The notes below the pieces were generated by a model, which worked only from the letters and a program-made list of their open reading frames with translations, did no database searches and had not been told where the DNA came from. A stretch of DNA of 64,000 nucleotides from Burkholderia cenocepacia (GTDB lineage: Bacteria; Pseudomonadota; Gammaproteobacteria; Burkholderiales; Burkholderiaceae), in NCBI RefSeq assembly GCF_014211915.1, contig NZ_CP060040.1, positions 930,001 through 994,000 on the forward strand. Reading direction: 5' to 3'. A program made the translations under genes and the position numbers. Numbering within the stretch: position 1 is the stretch's first letter; each line of letters opens with the position of its first letter. Shown here one piece after another: positions 29,136 to 38,137 of this stretch.

Positions 29136-30506
29136 ATGGCCCATACCGGAGAACTCGCCAACCACGCGCTCGAACGCCGCGGCGTGACGCTGCTCACGCT
29201 GTGCATCGCGGTACTCGTGGCTCAGGTCGATACCGCCGTCGTCAACCTTGCGACGCGTGCGATCGGCGCCTATTTCCATGCCGGTGTCGGCGCATTGCAA
29301 TGGGTCGTCGACAGCTACAACCTCACGTACGCGGTGCTGCTGCTGACCGGCGGGCTGCTCGCCGACCTGTACGGCCGCCGTCGCGTCTTCATGGCCGGCA
29401 CGGCGGTCTTCACGATCGCGTCGCTGCTGTGCGCGCTCGCGCCGTCGGTGTCGGTGCTGATCGCCGCACGCGCACTGGCCGGCGTCGGCGCGGCCCTGTT
29501 GCTGCCGGCGTCGCTTGCGGTCGTGCGCGTCGTGTGGCGCGATCCGGTCGAACGCGGCCGCGCGCTCGGCATCTGGGCTGCGTGCAACGGCGTCGCGATG
29601 GCGATCGGCCCGACGCTCGGCGGCGTGCTGATCCGGCACTTCGGCTGGCGCAGCATCTTTTTTGTCGTCGTGCCACTGAGCATCGCAGCGATGCTGCTCG
29701 CGATCCCGGCCGTGCCCGAATCGTCCGATCCGCACGGCCGGCATTTCGACGGCGCGGCGCAAGTCACGGGCGCACTCGCGCTCGGCGCGCTCGCGTATGC
29801 GGCGATCGTGTTCCGCGAGGCGCCGGTCGCCTGCACGATCGCCGGCTGCATCGCAGTCGCGTCATTCGCCGGGTTCGTGGCGATCGAGCGCCGCCACGGC
29901 GAAGCCGCGCTGGTGCCGCTCGACATTTTCCGGATCAGCGCGTTTCGCGGCGCGATCGTCGCGACCACCGGCATGACGTTCGGGATGTACGGTGTGCTGT
30001 TCCTGCTGCCGCTGACGTGGCAAAGCATCGGCCGGCTCGATTCGACCGGCGCGGGCCTCGCATTGCTGCCGATGGCGCTCGTGTTCGTCGCCGTGTCGCC
30101 GTGCTCGGGACCATTGTCGGAACGTATCGGCACACGCGCGACGACGGCCGGCGGCGTCGCGGTGATCGCGAGCGGACTCGCCTCGATCGGCGCGTCGGCC
30201 AGCTCGTCGAGCCTGCTCGGCGCCGAAATCGGGCTCGCATTGACGGGGCTCGGGATGGGGATCGCGACGGGCCCGCTGATGACGGTCGCGGTCGGCGCGG
30301 TCGACGCGGCGCGCTCGGGCACCGCGAGCGCGCTCGTCAACGTCGCGCGGATGGCCGGCGCGACGCTCGGGATCGCGGTACTCGGCACGGCGTTCGCAGC
30401 CGCACACGGCGGTGCGGCCGGGCTGCACGTGGCGATGTTCGCCGGCGCGGCGGTTCAATTGACGGGCGCGGTGGTATCGGCAGTCAGCGTGCGGCGGGCG
30501 GCATGA
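29136..30506 (+). CDS. DHA2-type MFS multidrug efflux transporter
   Basis: A 456-residue inner-membrane proton antiporter with about 14 hydrophobic helices. Motif A is GGLLADLYGRRRVF at about 69-82; motif C-like GIWAACNGVAMAIGPTLGG at about 147-165 marks the drug/H+ antiporter branch (EmrB/QacA, LfrA type). The ATG at 29136 has AGGAA seven bases upstream. No membrane-fusion partner or regulator is adjacent, so it probably works as a single pump. Substrate unknown. Confidence 0.88.
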   Translation: MAHTGELANHALERRGVTLLTLCIAVLVAQVDTAVVNLATRAIGAYFHAGVGALQWVVDSYNLTYAVLLLTGGLLADLYGRRRVFMAGTAVFTIASLLCALAPSVSVLIAARALAGVGAALLLPASLAVVRVVWRDPVERGRALGIWAACNGVAMAIGPTLGGVLIRHFGWRSIFFVVVPLSIAAMLLAIPAVPESSDPHGRHFDGAAQVTGALALGALAYAAIVFREAPVACTIAGCIAVASFAGFVAIERRHGEAALVPLDIFRISAFRGAIVATTGMTFGMYGVLFLLPLTWQSIGRLDSTGAGLALLPMALVFVAVSPCSGPLSERIGTRATTAGGVAVIASGLASIGASASSSSLLGAEIGLALTGLGMGIATGPLMTVAVGAVDAARSGTASALVNVARMAGATLGIAVLGTAFAAAHGGAAGLHVAMFAGAAVQLTGAVVSAVSVRRAA

Positions 30507-30829
30507 CGTGCCCCATCCGTGCCAGGCATGCACGGCGCCCCTTCATTCACGCGCGGCTCCTGACGATACCGAATTGCGGGCATTACCCGACGCAGGAATA
30601 TCCGCCGTATTCGCGATGGTGATCGAGGATTTTCTGCAGGACGCGGCCGCCAGAGCGTAGTACACACGCGGCGCCGGTAAAGGCGGGAGAAGCAGAAGAA
30701 GCCGCCGCGACGCAATGGCGCCGCCGGCGACCGACGAACGGCACACCGTGCGCCGCTCATCCGGTTCGTCCGGCCATGAGCCGGACAGGTGTCGATCGGT
30801 ACGCGTTGAGGCGCACCGGTCGTGGCCGC
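30507..30829. other. gap between convergent genes
   Basis: About 320 bases between the convergent efflux and IF-1 genes. No gene and no convincing terminator is seen. Confidence 0.4.
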
Positions 30830-31093
30830 TTAGCGGCGCGGCTGCCCGCTTCGCGGCGGACGCGGGGAATTCGCGTCCTTGTGCCGGAAGTTGATGCGGC
30901 CCTTGGTGAGGTCGTACACCGACAGTTCCAGCGTCACGCGATCGCCCGCGAGAATGCGGATGTGGTTCTTGCGCATGCGGCCCGACGCGTACGCGCCAAC
31001 CACGACGCCGTTTTCCAGCGTGACACGATATTTGCTGTCCGGCAGCACTTCGTCGACGATTCCGTCCAGTTCCAGCAGTTCTTCTTTTGCCAA
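30830..31093 (-). CDS. infA: translation initiation factor IF-1 (paralogue)
   Basis: An 87-residue S1/OB-fold protein that binds the ribosomal A site during initiation. It reads [25 protein letters not shown] at the start and [17 protein letters not shown] later, typical of IF-1, with a 15-residue basic, Pro-rich C-terminal extension beyond the usual 72. The start is an unusual TTG at 31093, supported by GGAGG seven bases upstream and by family alignment; there is no in-frame ATG nearby. Its position by a cold-shock gene, away from ribosomal operons, marks it as the second copy found in beta-proteobacteria. Confidence 0.93.
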   Translation of the reverse strand: MAKEELLELDGIVDEVLPDSKYRVTLENGVVVGAYASGRMRKNHIRILAGDRVTLELSVYDLTKGRINFRHKDANSPRPPRSGQPRR

Positions 31094-31426
31094 ACCAATT
31101 CCTCCAGACAAGGTGATTGACCGCGGCCGCGGCGACTGCCCGGCGCCGGCTCCCGCAAACGGGACGGCGGCCGGCAGGCAGCCGGGATCGGTTCGTTCAG
31201 ACGGGCCTCGGGCCTGTCTTGCGATCGGAGCCCGGCGCGTTGCGGCGTTCGGGCGGTCAGTGGCTGCGGCGCCAGCAGCGCCGCGCAAGTCGGGACCGCG
31301 CCAGCTGAGGCATGGCGGCGGTCTGCTCGGGTTGATGCGTTGAAGCGGTGATGCGCTCGCGAAACGACGTGCGTGTCACGAGGGCGTTGCGTCGCATGCG
31401 GTTCAGGCATGCGATGAGGGAGGCGT

Positions 31427-31467
31427 CACGACCGATGCATCGTGAATGTCGCGATGCATCGGTCGTG
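31427..31467 (-). terminator. long perfect hairpin downstream of the cold-shock gene
   Basis: CACGACCGATGCATCG pairs perfectly with CGATGCATCGGTCGTG over 16 bases with a 9-base loop. Each arm contains the self-complementary CGATGCATCG. It lies 93 bases beyond the csp stop. There is no T tract, so it may be a terminator, a 3' stability element or a protein site. Confidence 0.5.
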
Positions 31468-31559
31468 CGCATCGGAACGCGCCGGCCGCCGTCAAGCGGC
31501 GCCCCGCGCGATACTCCATCCGGCAGCGGCCGCCGCTTGGCGACCGATGCCGATGCGGC

Positions 31560-31763
31560 TTACTGCGGCGTGATGTTCGACGCTTGCAGACCCTTCGGGC
31601 CACGCTTCACTTCGAAGCTGACCTTCTGGCCTTCGGCCAGGGTCTTGAAGCCCGTGCCGCGAATTTCCGAGAAATGGGCGAACAGATCGTCGCCGCCGTT
31701 GTCCGGGGAAATGAAACCAAAGCCCTTGGTTTCGTTGAACCACTTGACGGTACCGGTATCCAC
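31560..31763 (-). CDS. cspA: cold-shock protein, CspA family
   Basis: A 67-residue single OB-fold nucleic-acid chaperone. The RNP1 motif is KGFGFISP and RNP2 is DLFAHFS, with the surface aromatic residues in place. The start is GTG at 31763 with AAGGAAG upstream; the extended frame upstream is not family-like. The leader is long (at least 170 bases of untranslated sequence before the next feature), as is common for cspA-type mRNAs. Confidence 0.93.
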   Translation of the reverse strand: MDTGTVKWFNETKGFGFISPDNGGDDLFAHFSEIRGTGFKTLAEGQKVSFEVKRGPKGLQASNITPQ

Positions 31764-32176
31764 AAATACTTCCTTAATACAAATAATTGAACATGCGCCC
31801 GCGACGGGCACAGAAAGAATCAAAGAGGGAGAGACCAACGACTGCCGCACGGTGTGCGGCCAATGATGAGCAATCGAACTTCTTGACGACTTCGGTCTCG
31901 GACACTACGCGGTAGCGGCCGTTTCGTCAAGTTATTTTGATGCGGCGCACAAGCGCAAATGCTCCTGCGCCTTCTGCGGCAAGTGTTGCCAGCCAATGGA
32001 GCCTGTCTCGACATGCCCCTGATTTTCCGCCGGCTTGCGCGTTTTTACTTCGGCTCTGATGCATTCGGTACCGGGCATGAATTGTGGCGGTCGCGCCGAA
32101 CTGCCTACGAGAGCCATACGTCGCTCGCTAGCCTGCCTCCCTTGACCTCGCGCGATGGCCAGCCGCTGCCGCGCCG
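31764..32176 (-). other. cold-shock leader region, no gene seen
   Basis: About 410 bases between the csp start and the toxin stop. The part nearest csp is AT-rich and probably its promoter and structured leader. No supportable frame. Confidence 0.4.
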
Positions 32177-32593
32177 CTAGTCGAACGGATTCAGCAACCG
32201 GACGCCAGTGCGAGCGAAATCGTCGACGTTGCGCGTGACGACCGTCAGATCGTTGATCAGCGCGGTGGCCGCGATCAGCTTGTCGAGTTCGTGCGTTGGG
32301 TCGGGCACCCGCAAATGCCCCCACATCTGGCTGGTCTCGATATCGACCGGCAGGATGTTCGGCGCATAGCCGGACAGGATCATCGCGATCCAGGCCTCGA
32401 GCGCCGACGCCTGGCTATGATCGCCGCGATGACGGATCAGGTCGACACCGCGCCGCAGCTCGGCCACCGTCACGACGGACAGGTAAAGCGGGCTGGCGTC
32501 GGCTTCGGCCTGCCTGAAGAACGCCCGCACGCCGCGATTGGTTCGCCTGCCCTTCCTGATTTCGCTAATGACGTTGGTATCAATCAAAAACAC
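32177..32593 (-). CDS. fitB: PIN-domain toxin, FitB/VapC type
   Basis: A 138-residue PIN-domain ribonuclease. The acidic residues expected of the active site are visible: VFLIDTNVISE at the N-terminus, AELRRGVD in the middle, and LDKLIAATALINDLTVVTRNVDDF near the end. The start is taken as GTG 32593, which has GAGG six bases upstream and matches the family start; an in-frame ATG at 32620 is the alternative. It overlaps the antitoxin stop by 14 bases. The pair is FitAB-like, usually a growth-control or plasmid/genome-stability module. Confidence 0.9.
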   Translation of the reverse strand: MFLIDTNVISEIRKGRRTNRGVRAFFRQAEADASPLYLSVVTVAELRRGVDLIRHRGDHSQASALEAWIAMILSGYAPNILPVDIETSQMWGHLRVPDPTHELDKLIAATALINDLTVVTRNVDDFARTGVRLLNPFD

Positions 32594-32816
32594 GCCTGAC
32601 CTCGCCTGAATCCTGAACACGTTGGAAATCCGCGTCCTCGCCCACCTCCGGCATGCTCAGCAGCACTTGCGCAAATGTCCGCCGCTTCGGCCGGCCGAGC
32701 GCTTCGGCCAGAATGGCTCGATGTTCGGCCTCGGCGCTCCTGCCATTGGCCGCCGCCTGCTCGCGCAGGCTTTGAACGATAGTGTCATCCACGTTACGCA
32801 CCAGAAGATTTGCCAT
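32580..32816 (-). CDS. fitA: FitA-like ribbon-helix-helix antitoxin
   Basis: A 78-residue antitoxin. The N-terminal ~45 residues form an Arc-type ribbon-helix-helix (ANLLVRNVDDTIVQSLREQA, then RSAEAEHRAILAEAL) that dimerises and binds DNA; the tail would wrap the PIN toxin. GGAGG stands five bases before the ATG at 32816. A perfect palindrome 21 bases upstream is the likely autoregulatory operator. Confidence 0.9.
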   Translation of the reverse strand: MANLLVRNVDDTIVQSLREQAAANGRSAEAEHRAILAEALGRPKRRTFAQVLLSMPEVGEDADFQRVQDSGEVRRVFD

Positions 32817-32836
32817 GACTACCTCCATCCAGATTT

Positions 32837-32883
32837 GCTATCAATGATAGCGCCACGAAGGCAAATTGCAAGCATTGCTATCA
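32837..32883 (-). promoter_or_regulatory. FitAB operator: palindrome plus half site
   Basis: GCTATCA-A-TGATAGC (32837-32851) is a perfect inverted repeat. One arm (GCTATCA) recurs at 32877-32883, exactly 40 bases further, on the same face of the helix. This suggests co-operative binding of antitoxin dimers. Confidence 0.75.
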
Positions 32884-33306
32884 CCTTCGTGACCGGACGG
32901 ACCCTGGAGTCGGCGTGAGCCAGCCGCAGCGGACGGCATGAAGCCATCCACGTTCCGCCACTGGCCCGACGCATCGAACTGCTGTCGCTCAAGGTAAGCC
33001 GGCGCGGGACGATGGGGAAGCCGGCCGAATGGCCAGTCGAGCGCGTCGATCACGACGCATGTCCGGCCGGCGAGGAACGGGATTTGCGGCGCGGGCGCCG
33101 TTGGCGACATGGGCTGCGAGCACGGACGTCGCACCGATTCACGCTGAAACATCGTGTTGCACACCGGGCCGCGGCCGTCGCGATCGTTTGATACCATCGA
33201 ATCACAAGACCGGCGATCGAACGCCGTGCGAAGCGCGCAGAAGACCTTGCATCGACGCGGACCATCCGTGCCTGAAATCCCGATCCAAGACACGAGACGC
33301 TCTTCA
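32884..33306 (+). other. gap, no gene seen
   Basis: About 420 bases between the toxin-antitoxin operator and the acyltransferase. The acyltransferase frame is open over the last part, so its start may lie further left (GTG 33154 or 33268). Confidence 0.35.
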
Positions 33307-34533
33307 GTGGACTTTGTTACGCCAGCCCTGCAAACCCTGTTCTCCCCGACACCCGACAAACTCTACTTCCCGGCATGCCTTGCGGCCGTGGCGATCATCG
33401 CGTGGCTCGTCGCCCGACACGTGCCGTTCTATCGGTCGGCCGTCGACAAGTCGCTGTCGATGCGCTATCGCAATCTCGACGGTTTCCGCGGCATCCTCGC
33501 CACCTCCGTGGTCTTCCATCACTTCGCGTGCAACCAGGCGTTGCTGTCGACCGGCGTCTGGGGGGCCGGCACCGATTTCCTGCGCAATCTCGGGACGATT
33601 CCGGTCGCGATGTTCTTCATGGTCACCGGGCTGCTGTTCTGGGAACGCGCATGCAGAGGGACGCTCGACGTGCGGACCTTCTTCGTCGGGCGCGTGCGAC
33701 GCCTCGCGCCGCTCTATCTGTTCTACGCGGCCGTCATCGTCGCCTGCACGCTTTACTGGTTTCCCGGCAACGCCGTCGGCGCACCGACGCAGTTGCTGGC
33801 CGACCTGCTCAAGGCCGTTTCGCTCGGCTGGTTCGGCTCGTTCCCGATCAACGGAGCGGAGCGAACACCCTATCTGAGCGGCGTCTGGTGGACCCTCGCG
33901 TACGAATGGCGGTTCTACGTCGCCGTCCCGTTTCTCGCGTGGTTCGTCGCCACACGTGCGTGGCGCAAACTGCTCGCGCTCGCGATCGTCTCGGCCTGTG
34001 CCGCGTTGTTCGGGCCGCCCGGCGGCATGGCGCTGCTGTTCGCGTTCGGCGCCCTGGCCTACGAGGTGTCGCGGCACCCCGCGATCTGCGCGCGGCTCGC
34101 CACGAAACCGGCGGCGACCGTCGCGCTGCTGATTCTCGCGCTGTCTCCGTCCCCGGAAGAGCGCTATTCGATCGAAGGCGCGCTGCCGCTGCTTCCGGTG
34201 TTTCTCTGCATTGCATGCGGGAATACGTTCTACGGTGTACTGAGGACCCGGCCGCTCGCGTTGCTCGGCACCGCCAGCTTCAGCATCTACATGATCCACA
34301 TGGTGATCGTGTACATGATCGTCCACGCAGTCGACAAGTTCGTTTTCCCGATCAATTCCGCCGGCGATTCAGCCATCTGGGCGCTCGCGCTGGCATGCGC
34401 GCTGGTTGCCGTCTTGTGCGCGCTGCTGACTTACCGCTACGTCGAGCATCCGTTCATCGCAAGACGCAACGACGCACGCCCGGCGCGCCGAGCGGCCGAG
34501 CCCGCTCGCGAGCGCCAACCCGTCACGCTGTGA
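33307..34533 (+). CDS. acyltransferase-3 family membrane protein
   Basis: A ~408-residue integral membrane O-acyltransferase (OafA/OpgC/NodX superfamily), which modifies sugars of surface polysaccharides or glucans. The key features are NLDGFRGILATSVVFHHF, with the catalytic His pair region, RLAPLYLFY, and an active-site-adjacent SGVWWTLAYEWRFY; about ten hydrophobic helices follow. The start is uncertain: GTG at 33307 begins just before the first helix, while GTG at 33268 or 33154 would add a non-conserved leader; none has a strong ribosome site. It stands alone, so the sugar acceptor is unknown. Confidence 0.8.
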   Translation: MDFVTPALQTLFSPTPDKLYFPACLAAVAIIAWLVARHVPFYRSAVDKSLSMRYRNLDGFRGILATSVVFHHFACNQALLSTGVWGAGTDFLRNLGTIPVAMFFMVTGLLFWERACRGTLDVRTFFVGRVRRLAPLYLFYAAVIVACTLYWFPGNAVGAPTQLLADLLKAVSLGWFGSFPINGAERTPYLSGVWWTLAYEWRFYVAVPFLAWFVATRAWRKLLALAIVSACAALFGPPGGMALLFAFGALAYEVSRHPAICARLATKPAATVALLILALSPSPEERYSIEGALPLLPVFLCIACGNTFYGVLRTRPLALLGTASFSIYMIHMVIVYMIVHAVDKFVFPINSAGDSAIWALALACALVAVLCALLTYRYVEHPFIARRNDARPARRAAEPARERQPVTL

Positions 34534-34552
34534 GCCGCCCGCGACTCAGGAC

Positions 34553-35212
34553 TCAGAAGCGATACGAGATGCCGATCTGCAGGACCGGATACCACCGATA
34601 GCGCGACATCATTTGCCGCAGCGAATCGAGCCCGCTCGCGACCAGCACCTGGCTCTTCGCCGGTCCGGCCGCCGCGGCGAGTTCCGGCGACAGCGTGTAC
34701 GAACATTTCGGCATCCCGTACGCGACGCCGATATCGGCGACGAACCCGAGCCCTTTCGACGCCGGTCGATGTCCGTAGCCGATTCCGACATACGGCATCA
34801 CGGTCGGATAGCGCGCTTGCGCGACCGCATACATACCCGGCAGCGCCGGATAGCGCTTGCCGCCGAACACATAGGTTCCATTGGTCGGCACCGACACGCC
34901 GTGAAGTTCGTCGTCGTTGAAGCGCAGCCCCAGCGTCGCGCGGAAGCCGCTGCCTCGCCACGGGAAGATGTCGGCATAGATGCCGCCCTGGCGCAGCTTC
35001 AGGTCGTCCTGATAGCGATTGCCGGCCACCGTGAAGTCATGCGTCAGATTGATCGCGTTGAAATCCGCGTGCGCGCCCAGCATCGAATTGAAGCTCACGG
35101 CCGCTCCGATGCCGACGCCCTGCGTGCCGCCCTGCAGGTAGATTTCCTGCGCGTGCGCGCTCGCGGCGAACACCACCGCGACCGCTGCCCATTGATTCAC
35201 TATCGTTTTCAC
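34553..35212 (-). CDS. outer-membrane beta-barrel protein
   Basis: A 219-residue protein with a signal peptide (ending ASAHA|Q) and alternating hydrophobic strands ending in the outer-membrane C-terminal signature GISYRF. Glycine-rich strands such as VMPYVGIGYGHRP and GLGFVADIGVAYG resemble OmpW/OprX-type small barrels. The GTG start at 35212 has GGGAGG five bases upstream. It converges on the acyltransferase. Function unknown. Confidence 0.8.
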   Translation of the reverse strand: MKTIVNQWAAVAVVFAASAHAQEIYLQGGTQGVGIGAAVSFNSMLGAHADFNAINLTHDFTVAGNRYQDDLKLRQGGIYADIFPWRGSGFRATLGLRFNDDELHGVSVPTNGTYVFGGKRYPALPGMYAVAQARYPTVMPYVGIGYGHRPASKGLGFVADIGVAYGMPKCSYTLSPELAAAAGPAKSQVLVASGLDSLRQMMSRYRWYPVLQIGISYRF

Positions 35213-36063
35213 GGGCGCCTCCCCCGACATGTGCCGGGCGCGACGCCACGTACATGCGACCTTCGTCGCGATGCGCGATGCGAACCCCGGCACGACACCT
35301 TGCAAGCACGCTTGCTGTTCGACGGACCGGGGACGCGTTGCGCCGTGCGCATGACCGATACGACATGCGCTGCGCATGCACCGTGGCACACGGCGCGCGC
35401 GACCCGATCCGATTCCCCGTTTGTTTCGATGTCGTTACATGCCGCGGAGGCGCGGATCGTTCTGGCGAAATTCGTCTGCGCCGGCGGCATCGGATGAACC
35501 GCAAAGCGCGTGCCATGCGGCGCTGACCGAGGCGGAAAAAGCACCATCCGTCGGGACGGGTCGTGGCGGGAATCGCAATTGACGGGAAATGTTTCAGGAA
35601 CGTATCCGTATTCGGCGCGCGACGCCGAAACACGCGATCGTCGGCATCTGGCTTCGATCGCACAATGCAGGTGGAAAGAGGCTGGACGGCCATCAGCGCG
35701 TGGCGGTCGCCGTTGCGATCAAGCGTGCGCCGATGGATACGTTGAAAAAGCGTTGCAAAAGTGCGACCTCGTACCGGTCGCACGCGACGCCGATGCGCTA
35801 TCCCGCGTAACGAGACAGGGTGAATACCGATGCGTGCGCAAGCATCTTGTCGGGGGCATGCACGCCCACCCGCGCGACCGGCCCGATCAGCCGATGCGCG
35901 GCGGACAGCCGCTCGATCTCGGTCCTGGGGCGGTTGAAACCGCCGACGACGAACATGTCCTCGATGCGCTCGGTGATACCACTTTCCGATGACCACCGGA
36001 ATCGGTACCATCGAGCGCTCGAAGTCCGGTACGCGCCGGGCTTTTCGCACCACCGATTTCGCC
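35213..36063. other. 850-base region without a convincing gene
   Basis: Long but unconvincing frames cover this stretch; most read as Arg-rich shadows. The best candidate is a 52-residue minus-strand frame at 35798-35956, with a poorly spaced ribosome site. An 8-bp hairpin (GTGCGACC/GGTCGCAC) lies at 35761-35783. The sequence may hold promoters for both divergent neighbours or a decayed gene. Confidence 0.4.
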
Positions 36064-37452
36064 ATGTCCCGGGAACCCACACATTCCGTGCTGCTCTGGA
36101 TCGTCGCCGCTGCAATGTTCATGCAGTCGCTCGATACGACGATCGTCAACACCGCGCTGCCCTCCATCGCCCAAAGCCTGCATGCGTCACCGCTTGCGAT
36201 GCAGCCCGTCGTGGTCGTCTACACGCTGACGATGGCGATGCTCACGCCGGCCTCCGGCTGGCTCGCCGACCGGTTCGGCACGCGCCGCGTGTTCTCGGTC
36301 GCGATCCTCGTGTTCGTGCTCGCGTCGATCGGCTGCGCGGCGTCGCATACGCTCGGCCAGCTCGTCGTCGCGCGCGCCGTGCAGGGCATCGGCGGCTCGA
36401 TGCTGCTGCCGATCGGGCGGCTCGCCGTGCTGCGCCGCGTGCCGGGCGAACAATACGTCGCGGCGATCGCGTTCGTGTCGATCGCCGGCCAGCTCGGCCC
36501 GATCGTCGGGCCGACGCTCGGCGGCTGGCTCACCCAGGCGATTTCGTGGCACTGGGTGTTCATCGTCAACGTGCCGGTCGGCGTGGTCGGCTTCATCGCC
36601 GTGCAGCGCTACCTGCCGCACGACCAGGCGACGCAACCGCCGCCGTTCGACTTCGTCGGCTGTGCGTTGCTTTCGGCCGCGATGATCGCGCTGTCGCTTG
36701 CGATCGACCCGCCGATGTCCACGCACCGCGCCGCGTGGTCGGCCGCGCTCGCCGGGCTCGGCCTGGCGAGCGCGCTCGCGTACCTGCCCCATGCGCGGCG
36801 ACGCACGCAGCCGCTGTTCCGGCTCGGGTTGTTCCGCGAGCCGAACTTCGGCTCGGGGCTGCTCGGCAACCTGCTGTGCCGGATCGGCACGAGTTCGGTG
36901 CCGTTCATGCTGCCACTGCTGATGCAGGTGCAGCTTGGCTATACGCCGCTGCGATCGGGGTTGATGATGCTGCCGGCCGCGATCGCGGGCGTCATCGCGA
37001 AACGGTGGATCGCGCCGCTCGTGAAGCGCTTCGGCTATGCGGCGTTTCTGGTCGTGAATACGGGAATCGTCGGCTGCGCGATCGCGGGGTTCGCGCTGGT
37101 GTCGGCGCGGCCCGCGCCGGTGCTGGAAGGTGTGCTGCTGATCGTGTTCGGCGCGGCGAATTCGATGCAGTTCGCGGCGATGAACGGCGTGACGCTCAAG
37201 GGACTGTCGCATGCCGACGCCGGCAGCGGCAACAGCCTGTTCACGATGATGCAGATGCTGGCGATGGGGCTGGGCGTGTCGATCGGCGGCGGGCTCGTCA
37301 ACCTGTTCGCCGCCTATCGGGGCTCGATGGCGCACGGGTTCATGCTGTCGTTCGCGTGCATGGGCGTGGTGACGCTGCTGTCGTCCGTCGTGTTCCGGCG
37401 GATCGATACGGCCGCGCCGCCGGTCAAGGCGACGGCGCGGCCTTCCGCGTGA
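36064..37452 (+). CDS. DHA2-type MFS transporter (MdtD-like)
   Basis: A 462-residue inner-membrane drug:H+ antiporter with about 14 helices. It shows FMQSLDTTIVNTALPSIAQSL (motif D1, helix 1), GWLADRFGTRRVF (motif A) and GQLGPIVGPTLGGWL (motif C). It resembles MdtD/YebQ-type single-component pumps. The ATG at 36064 is preferred because it precedes the first helix; an in-frame ATG 25 codons upstream would add a basic leader. No regulator is adjacent. Confidence 0.87.
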   Translation: MSREPTHSVLLWIVAAAMFMQSLDTTIVNTALPSIAQSLHASPLAMQPVVVVYTLTMAMLTPASGWLADRFGTRRVFSVAILVFVLASIGCAASHTLGQLVVARAVQGIGGSMLLPIGRLAVLRRVPGEQYVAAIAFVSIAGQLGPIVGPTLGGWLTQAISWHWVFIVNVPVGVVGFIAVQRYLPHDQATQPPPFDFVGCALLSAAMIALSLAIDPPMSTHRAAWSAALAGLGLASALAYLPHARRRTQPLFRLGLFREPNFGSGLLGNLLCRIGTSSVPFMLPLLMQVQLGYTPLRSGLMMLPAAIAGVIAKRWIAPLVKRFGYAAFLVVNTGIVGCAIAGFALVSARPAPVLEGVLLIVFGAANSMQFAAMNGVTLKGLSHADAGSGNSLFTMMQMLAMGLGVSIGGGLVNLFAAYRGSMAHGFMLSFACMGVVTLLSSVVFRRIDTAAPPVKATARPSA

Positions 37453-37461
37453 TCGCGGCCG

Positions 37462-37842
37462 TCAGTTCACCTGCCGGCGCTCGACGACGCGCTTGAGCAC
37501 CCAGCGGATCGACGAACCGTCGGCCGGCGGCTGCGCGACGCGGTACTCGTCGACTTCGAGCGTGTACAGGTAGCCGGGCTGGTACGCAAACCCTTCGATG
37601 CCCGCGTACCACAAGCTCCACGGCTCGCCCGGGCTGCTGCGCACCTGCAGGCACTCCATCGGCGCGACGCCCGTGCAGCGCGCGGACTGCGGCGCGACGT
37701 AGACGGTTTTGGTCACGGGCTTGCCGTCGGCCGGACGCGTGGCGTTCGGCGCGGTGGCCACCGCATCGGTCTGGCATCCGGCGACGAGCATGCTGCCGGC
37801 AATGACGGCCGCGCCAAGCAGCCTTCTGGAGTGACGAATCAT
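37462..37842 (-). CDS. DUF4377 lipoprotein
   Basis: A 126-residue exported protein. The signal peptide ends in the lipobox LVAGC (Cys23). The mature part matches the DUF4377 pattern: VYVAPQSARCTGVAPMECLQVR, PWSLWYAGIEGFAYQPGYLYTLEV and a Pro-Pro-Ala-Asp-Gly stretch before the last strand. DUF4377 often accompanies META/HslJ domains, but this protein has the DUF alone. AGAGGAA precedes the ATG. Function unknown. Confidence 0.85.
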   Translation of the reverse strand: MIRHSRRLLGAAVIAGSMLVAGCQTDAVATAPNATRPADGKPVTKTVYVAPQSARCTGVAPMECLQVRSSPGEPWSLWYAGIEGFAYQPGYLYTLEVDEYRVAQPPADGSSIRWVLKRVVERRQVN

Positions 37843-38137
37843 CTGGTGTTCCTCTGGGAGCGTTGGAGGGCCGATTAGACGAACTGCCCCGCGAGAAAGT
37901 TCACAAACACCTTACAGGGCGCGTTCGACCGCTCTCCTTCAAGTAATGTCGCGCGCGAGCCGATACGTTAGCGTGTTCCAGTTCCGCCGCGCGCTTCGTC
38001 ACCGGCCAGCCGATCGCCATCGACGGCGGCATCACAGTGTGGCGATCGTGTACCATCGGCGCTTCCCGATACGCTTCGACGCACTGCCTTCGTTCGCCGG
38101 CCACGCCCGCGCGGTTCGCGCAGCGCGTTTCCCTCGC

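Noticed and set aside
35761..35783. Hairpin as a terminator
   Set aside because: Eight-base stem without a T tract and no gene ending nearby.
35798..35956. 52-residue minus-strand frame
   Set aside because: Poorly spaced ribosome site and no recognisable family; listed only as a possibility in the gap.
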